Positions 57,264 through 62,444 of a DNA stretch of 62,444 nt are shown piece by piece. The translations under genes were made by a program, and so were the position numbers. Below the pieces are notes generated by a model. It made no database searches. It was not told the origin of the DNA and saw nothing but the letters and a program-made list of their open reading frames with translations. The stretch lies in assembly GCA_964452465.1 (NCBI GenBank), contig CAYVMD010000008.1, positions 1-62,444 on the forward strand, read 5' to 3'. Each line of letters opens with the position of its first letter. Within the stretch, counting starts at the first letter, position 1. Origin of the DNA: CAYVMD01 sp964452465 (GTDB lineage Bacteria > Armatimonadota > JACIXR01).

Positions 57264-59744
57264 ATGTGGCAGAGATTCACTGAGCGAGTTAGGAAAATAA
57301 TACGCTATGCACAGGATGAAGCACAAAGGATGGGGGATTCCTTCGTGGGGACGGAGCATCTCCTTCTCGCCATAACCAGGGATACGGAGTGTGTAGCAGC
57401 AAGGGTATTGGAGCGAATGGGGGTCAGTCTCGTCCGTTTGCGAGCGGAAATAGAAAAGGAGCTTCGTAATAATCCTTTTGCCATTCGACCTGTTTCCTCC
57501 GATGAGGTGCTTCCTTCCCACAGGGTAAGCAAGGTTATGGAATTGGCTTATGACGAAGCACGCCAGATGGGGGCTTCCTATGTGGGGACGGAGCATGTCC
57601 TTTTGGGCTTGATAAGGGAGGGGGAGGGAGTAGCAGCGCTTATCCTACGGAGGATGGGGATAGACTTAGAAAAAGCGAGAAAAGAAGTCCTCGTCCACCT
57701 CCAAGACGAAGGGCTGAATTTTGGCAATGCCACCGCCTATAGGCGGGTGCGCACTCGCACTCCCACCCTCGATGAATTCGGTAGGGATTTGACCCAATTA
57801 GCAAGAGAAAGGAAGTTAGATCCTGTGATCGGGAGGGAAAAGGAGATAGAGAGGGTAATCCAGATCCTCTCTCGCCGAACGAAGAACAACCCCGTCCTTG
57901 TAGGGGAACCCGGAGTGGGTAAGACTGCCATAGTGGAAGGATTAGCCCAAAGCATAGTGAGGGGAGATGTTCCCGATTGCTTGAAGGATAAGCGGATAGT
58001 TGCGCTCGATCTGGGTGGCTTGGTAGCAGGAACGAAATATAGGGGAGAATTCGAGGAGAGAATGAAGAGGGTAATCGACGAGGTAAGGAGATCCCAAAAG
58101 GAAGTGATCCTTTTAGTAGATGAATTACATACCTTGGTGGGAGCGGGGGCAGCGGAAGGAGCTATAGATGCCTCCAACATCCTTAAGCCCGCCTTGTCTA
58201 AAGGGGAGATCCAGTGCATCGGGACCGCAACGCTGGAGGATTATAGGAAATATGTGGAGAAGGATGCCGCCTTGGAGAGGCGTTTTCAACCGGTGAGAGT
58301 GGAGGAGCCAAGCGAAGAATTGACCATAGAGATATTGAAGGGATTGAGGCGAAGATACGAAGAACATCACATGGTTCAGATCACGGATGAGGCCATAGAA
58401 GCAGCGGTTCGCCTTTCCAAGCGTTATATCACCGATAGGTATCTCCCGGATAAGGCTATAGATCTCATTGACGAAGCTGCGTCCCAAGTGAAACTCCGCT
58501 CCACATTACCCCCTGAGGAGATAAGGGTGCTCAGGGAGGAAATAGCTCGTTTAGAGGAAGAGAAGGAGAGCCTGGCAGCTACCCTTGATTATGACCGGTT
58601 GCAAGCTTTAAAGGAGAGAACGGAGGAACTAAAAGAGAAACTCGCTGTCCTGGAGAAAAAATGGGAGGAGGAGAGGGACAAATTAGAGATGGTAACCACA
58701 GCGGAGGATGTGGCGAAGGTGGTTTCCATGTGGACGGGCATTCCTGTTACCCGCCTCGTGGAAACGGAAGCCCAACGCCTACAGAAGATGGAAGAGATCC
58801 TCTCCAGACGAATAGTTGGGCAGGAAGAAGCTATTAGGACGATCTCCAAAGCGATAAGAAGGGCGCGCTCAGGGATTAAAGACCCTCGCAGACCTATTGC
58901 TTCTTTCCTCTTCGTAGGCTCGACGGGAGTAGGAAAAACCGAAACGGCTAAAGCCTTGGCGGAATTCCTCTTCGGGAAAGAAGATGCCATGGTGCGCTTG
59001 GACATGTCCGAGTACATGGAGAGGTTCAATGTTTCAAGGTTAGTAGGAGCCCCTCCCGGCTATGTAGGGTACGATGAAGGAGGACAATTAACGGAGGCAG
59101 TGAGGCGCCGACCTTACACCGTGGTCCTGCTCGACGAGATAGAGAAGGCACACCCCGATGTCTTCAACATCCTTATGCAAGTGTTGGAGGATGGACGCCT
59201 CACCGATTCCCAGGGAAGGGTCGTGGATTTTAAGAACACCATCATTATCATGACCTCCAATATAGGGACCAAAGAGGCGTCGGCGAGACGGAAGATAGGT
59301 TTCACCTCCGACTTGCGGGATTACTTCTACGAGGAAACGAGAGAGGCTCTTTTAGAAAAAATCAAGAGCACCTTCCGTCCCGAATTCCTCAATAGAGTAG
59401 ACGAGATAGTCTTCTTCAAGGACCTCTCCTTCGAAGAGATCAAGCAGATAGTAGATCTGATGATAAATCGGATAAATGAGCAATTAGCTGAGCACTCCCT
59501 CCGCCTCGAGATAACCGAGAAAACGAGGGAACTGCTTGCAAGACAAGGTTTTGACCCTGCTTTCGGAGCTCGTCCCCTCCGCAGGACCGTTCAAAGGCTT
59601 ATAGAAGATCCTCTTGCCGAACAAATACTCAGGGGCGATTTCAGGGAAGGTGATGTCATAATAGCAGATGTGGATGAGAAGGAGCGGATAGTATTCAGTC
59701 GTAAGGAGATAACGGTAGGAGCAGCGAGTGGGAAAGAGGGCTAA
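57264..59744 (+). CDS. clpC: ATP-dependent Clp protease ATPase subunit ClpC
   Basis: 826 residues from ATG 57264 (MWQRFTERVRKII); a GTG three codons earlier overlaps the ribosome site AGAAGGTG. Two Clp_N repeats (GTEHLLLAITRD, GTEHVLLGLIREGEG), AAA+ domain 1 (GEPGVGKTA, about 214-222), a coiled-coil middle domain (about 410-470), AAA+ domain 2 (GSTGVGKTE, about 552-560) and a ClpB-D2-type end. Unfoldase for ClpP and chaperone for misfolded proteins. Unlike in Firmicutes, no ctsR-mcsAB precedes it; radA follows after 3 nt. Confidence 0.97.
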   Translation: MWQRFTERVRKIIRYAQDEAQRMGDSFVGTEHLLLAITRDTECVAARVLERMGVSLVRLRAEIEKELRNNPFAIRPVSSDEVLPSHRVSKVMELAYDEARQMGASYVGTEHVLLGLIREGEGVAALILRRMGIDLEKARKEVLVHLQDEGLNFGNATAYRRVRTRTPTLDEFGRDLTQLARERKLDPVIGREKEIERVIQILSRRTKNNPVLVGEPGVGKTAIVEGLAQSIVRGDVPDCLKDKRIVALDLGGLVAGTKYRGEFEERMKRVIDEVRRSQKEVILLVDELHTLVGAGAAEGAIDASNILKPALSKGEIQCIGTATLEDYRKYVEKDAALERRFQPVRVEEPSEELTIEILKGLRRRYEEHHMVQITDEAIEAAVRLSKRYITDRYLPDKAIDLIDEAASQVKLRSTLPPEEIRVLREEIARLEEEKESLAATLDYDRLQALKERTEELKEKLAVLEKKWEEERDKLEMVTTAEDVAKVVSMWTGIPVTRLVETEAQRLQKMEEILSRRIVGQEEAIRTISKAIRRARSGIKDPRRPIASFLFVGSTGVGKTETAKALAEFLFGKEDAMVRLDMSEYMERFNVSRLVGAPPGYVGYDEGGQLTEAVRRRPYTVVLLDEIEKAHPDVFNILMQVLEDGRLTDSQGRVVDFKNTIIIMTSNIGTKEASARRKIGFTSDLRDYFYEETREALLEKIKSTFRPEFLNRVDEIVFFKDLSFEEIKQIVDLMINRINEQLAEHSLRLEITEKTRELLARQGFDPAFGARPLRRTVQRLIEDPLAEQILRGDFREGDVIIADVDEKERIVFSRKEITVGAASGKEG

Positions 59745-59747
59745 GTA

Positions 59748-61100
59748 ATGCCCCAAAAGACTCGCTATCGCTGCTCCCAATGCGGTTACGAAAGCGTTCA
59801 ATGGTTCGGTAGGTGCCCCTCCTGCGGGGAATATAACAGTTTGTATGAGATAATAGAAGAAAGGCAGGAAAGCCCTTCTACCCCACCTTCTTCCCTGAAA
59901 AGCATTAAATTGTCGCCGGAGGAGCGCTTCCCCACCGGCGGAGAAGAGTTGGATAGGGTGTTGGGAGGAGGAGTGGTAAAAGGCTCCGCGATACTCGTGG
60001 GTGGGGAACCGGGGATCGGCAAATCCACCTTGCTCCTTCAGTTAGCAGGAAAACTGTGCGAAAAGGGAGAGGTATTATATGTTTGCGGGGAGGAAAATGT
60101 AAATCAGGTTAAATTGCGAGCCTCGAGATTGAGTATCGATGAAGAGAAGCTTCTGCTTTTCCCCGAGACGAACATAGAAAAAATCGAATCGGCTATCACG
60201 CAGGTCCAACCGATAGCGGTGGTAATCGATTCCATCCAAACCCTCTACTATCCCGAGATCCCCTCTCCGCCCGGCACAGTAAGCCAGGTGAGGGAATGCG
60301 CCTTCCGTTTGATTAACCTGATAAAGCCTTTGGGCATCCCGATTTTCCTAATCGGGCACATAACAAAGGAAGGGACCCTGGCAGGACCGAAAACATTGGA
60401 GCATATGGTGGATTGCGTGCTCTATTTGGAAGGGGATGGCGTCCACCCCTTTCGCATCCTGAGGGCGACTAAGAATAGGTTTGGCTCCACTAACGAGGTA
60501 GCGATGTTCGAAATGAAGGAGGAAGGGCTGGTGGAGGTTAAAAACCCTTCCCAGGAACTCTTGGCGGAAAGGGAGAAAGAGGCGGTGGGCTCGGTGGTAA
60601 CTGCCACAATGGAGGGAAGCCGTCCCATATTGAGGGAAATCCAGGCGCTTGTAACCTATACACCTTTCCCCCAGCCTCGGAGGATGGCTCAAGGGATAGA
60701 TTATAACCGCTTTTTAATAATCGTCGCCGTCCTGGAGAAGAAGGGGAACCTAAAACTATATCAACACGATATCTTCGTGAATGTGGTGGGAGGAATCAGG
60801 ATAGAAGAACCCGCTGCGGATCTCGCCATAGCCATGGCGATCTTCAGCAGTATAAAGAACAAACCCCTCCCCTCTGACCTCCTCATCTTCGGAGAAGTGG
60901 GCTTGGCGGGGGAAATCCGCAGCGTTCCTTGGGCACAAAACAGGCTGGCGGAAGCGGGAAGATTGGGCTTTTCCCAATGTATAATCCCCAAATATAATTT
61001 GGATAGATTGTCGTCGCTCCCCCCTAACTTAAAGGTCATAGGTGTTAAAAATGTAAAGGAGGCAATGAGCATACTGCAAGATGAAGGATCTCCAAGATAA
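59748..61100 (+). CDS. radA: DNA repair protein RadA
   Basis: 450 residues. Zinc ribbon with Cys9, 12, 23 and 26, RecA-like core with VGGEPGIGKSTLLLQ (Walker A), the RadA-specific KNRFGS motif, and a C-terminal Lon-protease-like domain (VNVVGGIRIEEPAADLAIAMA). It drives branch migration during recombinational repair. Follows clpC directly, a common pairing, and overlaps the next gene by 20 nt. Confidence 0.98.
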   Translation: MPQKTRYRCSQCGYESVQWFGRCPSCGEYNSLYEIIEERQESPSTPPSSLKSIKLSPEERFPTGGEELDRVLGGGVVKGSAILVGGEPGIGKSTLLLQLAGKLCEKGEVLYVCGEENVNQVKLRASRLSIDEEKLLLFPETNIEKIESAITQVQPIAVVIDSIQTLYYPEIPSPPGTVSQVRECAFRLINLIKPLGIPIFLIGHITKEGTLAGPKTLEHMVDCVLYLEGDGVHPFRILRATKNRFGSTNEVAMFEMKEEGLVEVKNPSQELLAEREKEAVGSVVTATMEGSRPILREIQALVTYTPFPQPRRMAQGIDYNRFLIIVAVLEKKGNLKLYQHDIFVNVVGGIRIEEPAADLAIAMAIFSSIKNKPLPSDLLIFGEVGLAGEIRSVPWAQNRLAEAGRLGFSQCIIPKYNLDRLSSLPPNLKVIGVKNVKEAMSILQDEGSPR

Positions 61101-62019
61101 AATAAGGGAAATCACGCAGCAACTCCTCTCCCAAAAAGAGGTGTCCGTTGTCTTGGGTTATAAAAAGGGCACCTTCCCCTTCAAGACCATCCCCTATTTC
61201 ATAGAAGAGGAGAGAGAAGCGGAAAACCTGGTCTTCAATTCCTTCTGTCATCATAACTTATCTCGTTATATCCCACAGGAAAAGGGGCGAAAAATGGGGA
61301 TCGTAGCGCTCGGCTGTACCGCCCGCAGTATAGCGATCCTCCTTCAGGAAAGGCAGATCGAGAGGGAAGAGCTCTATATCATAGGGGTATCCTGCCCTGG
61401 GATGATCGACCCCCTTAAGTTGGAAGAGAAGGCAAACCTGAGGGAGGTAGAAGAAATAAAAGAAGAGGGAAAAGAGATAACGCTCCAACCCCAGGGAATA
61501 AGGATCGAAAGGGAGGCGGTCCTCTTCGATTCCTGCCAACTATGCCCCTACCCCACGCCGGTGCTCTACGATGTTTTAATAGGTGAGGAAAGAAAGGGAA
61601 CGTTCCATTTCCCCGATGTCGAGGAAATGGAAAAGCTGTCTCGGGAGGAAAGGGCTTTATTCTTTAACGAGAGGTTTGACCTCTGCTTGAGATGCTTTGC
61701 TTGCCGCCTCTCCTGCCCCTCCTGCTATTGCTATGAATGCTTCGCCGAAGCAACCAATCCTCGTTTCGTCTCCCACCAGGTGGAGATGGAGGAGAACCGC
61801 CTCTTCCATTTGAATAGAACCATGCATCTCGTGGGTAGGTGTGTCTCCTGTGGAGAATGCGCCCGTGTCTGTCCGGTCAGAATTCCTCTCCTCCGACTAC
61901 ATAGGAAGATGGAGAAGGAAGCCTACGAAATGTTCAACTATGTAGCGGGCATAGATCCCGCTCAGCCTTCCTTATTGGCTACCTTCACTCCAAATGATCC
62001 AGATCCGGAGGCAAGATGA
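61081..62019 (+). CDS. FrhB/FdhB-like iron-sulfur protein
   Basis: 312 residues. The N-terminal and middle parts resemble the F420-hydrogenase/dehydrogenase beta (FrhB/FdhB) family: FNSFCHHNLSRYI, VALGCTARSIAILLQERQIERE, YIIGVSCPGMID. The C-terminal part has CLRCFACRLSCPSCYCYECF and GRCVSCGECARVCPVRIPL, enough cysteines for two [4Fe-4S] clusters. Probably an electron-transfer subunit that reduces or oxidises a flavin or ferredoxin partner. It overlaps radA by 20 nt and the next gene by 4 nt (ATGA), so a redox operon starts here. Confidence 0.85.
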   Translation: MKDLQDKIREITQQLLSQKEVSVVLGYKKGTFPFKTIPYFIEEEREAENLVFNSFCHHNLSRYIPQEKGRKMGIVALGCTARSIAILLQERQIEREELYIIGVSCPGMIDPLKLEEKANLREVEEIKEEGKEITLQPQGIRIEREAVLFDSCQLCPYPTPVLYDVLIGEERKGTFHFPDVEEMEKLSREERALFFNERFDLCLRCFACRLSCPSCYCYECFAEATNPRFVSHQVEMEENRLFHLNRTMHLVGRCVSCGECARVCPVRIPLLRLHRKMEKEAYEMFNYVAGIDPAQPSLLATFTPNDPDPEAR

Positions 62020-62444
62020 ACATGTACTTCCTCAAAGATATAGATGGTTTTTTGAGCAGAATCCTTGAAAGGCAAACGGTCATAGCTCCCCGGCGCAAGG
62101 GGGATGTGATCGTATATGCGCCCATAGCAGAGGTAGAAGATTGGCTGAGGGAAGGGTTACCAGTAAGACCGCTGAAGGAATGGTTTTTCCCCTCCTCAGA
62201 GCACCTTTTCCGTTTTCGGGGTCTTTTCCTACAGGAAATTCAGGAGGGAAATCCCTTCGTAGTTTGGGGTGCAAGGCTCTGCGACACATCCGGGCTTTGC
62301 ATGTTAGATAAGGTTTTCAATGGGGCATATACGGACCCTTATTATATCAATAGAAGGGAGCAAGCCATAATCATCGCTCTGCAATGCACCGAACCCTTGT
62401 GGGGATGCTTTTGTGAACAGATGAACATGAAGGAGAAGGGATGG
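62016..62444 (+). CDS. Iron-sulfur redox subunit, HydB/AsrA-like (partial at window end)
   Basis: The first 143 codons of a gene that runs off the window. WFFPSSEHLFRFRG, VVWGARLCDTSGLCMLDKVF, DPYYINRREQAIIIAL and CFCEQ match the N-terminal part of the sulfhydrogenase beta / anaerobic sulfite reductase A type of 4Fe-4S subunits. The usual ferredoxin-like C-terminus lies beyond the end. Coupled by ATGA to the FrhB-like gene; the two likely belong to one soluble electron-bifurcating or hydrogenase/heterodisulfide-reductase-like complex. Confidence 0.82.
   Translation, partial: MNMYFLKDIDGFLSRILERQTVIAPRRKGDVIVYAPIAEVEDWLREGLPVRPLKEWFFPSSEHLFRFRGLFLQEIQEGNPFVVWGARLCDTSGLCMLDKVFNGAYTDPYYINRREQAIIIALQCTEPLWGCFCEQMNMKEKGW

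Overview
The window reads as chromosomal DNA from a diderm, probably thermophilic bacterium, most likely of the Armatimonadota / Fervidibacteria type. The reasons are a DUF1559 pilin-like protein (a family abundant in Armatimonadota and Planctomycetota), a DUF6785-type membrane protein, SpoVS, several large secreted glycosidase-like proteins, a YjbH-like outer-membrane barrel together with a Wza/SLBB export protein, and a Thermotoga-type ferredoxin. Coding sequence strongly prefers AGG/AGA for Arg and ATA for Ile, as thermophiles often do. The taxonomic placement is inference. I saw no tRNA, rRNA, CRISPR array, transposase, integrase or phage gene.

Layout. 0-16 kb: a secreted beta-sandwich protein, a ferredoxin, a DUF6785 protein, a pilin-like gene behind a long structured 5' leader, a sialate O-acetylesterase, then a plus-strand run (MDR dehydrogenase, UroD-like protein, two very large secreted proteins) that looks like carbohydrate degradation. 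16-25 kb: dnaE, ymdB and a LysE-type exporter, then a polysaccharide-export block (SLBB export protein, PHP-type phosphatase, small membrane protein, YjbH-like barrel) followed by galT. 24.5-34.5 kb, minus strand: a TIM-barrel isomerase-like protein, a pyruvate-kinase C-domain-like protein, ComEC, a ceramidase-like protein, a DegT aminotransferase, a GH20 hexosaminidase, a GT4 glycosyltransferase and SpoVS. 34.7-36.2 kb: a SPOR protein, smpB and a small putative nuclease-fold protein. 36.2-39.8 kb: a tightly coupled minus operon (orphan PTS EIIB, glycerate kinase, CCA transferase, PHP phosphatase). 39.9-46.5 kb: a substrate-binding protein and permease, a nucleoside phosphorylase, a K+ channel with RCK domain, nicotinamidase with nicotinate phosphoribosyltransferase (NAD salvage), and def with fmt (formyl-Met cycle). 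46.7-51.3 kb: DUF5317, GT39, nuoABCD. 51.4-57.2 kb: rhamnulokinase, a tiny zinc ribbon, a GNAT (ArgA-like), a CBM9/GH123-like secreted protein, and a gene-free stretch of about 750 bp. 57.3 kb to the end: clpC, radA and the start of an Fe-S redox operon that runs off the window.

The signals least explained by ordinary genes are three. First, a roughly 185-nt leader (3534-3718) behind a sigma70-type promoter folds into several hairpins, including a possible H-type pseudoknot with a competing alternative pairing just before the ribosome binding site of the pilin-like gene; this resembles a cis-regulatory RNA switch and matches no class I recognise. Second, a family of dispersed intergenic repeats (25.96-26.2, 46.55-46.63 and 56.82-57.17 kb) ends in a promoter-like TTTACA/TATCATTATG element facing a gene. 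Third, several operons (EIIB, the substrate-binding protein, nuoA) appear to have leaderless or near-leaderless mRNAs.
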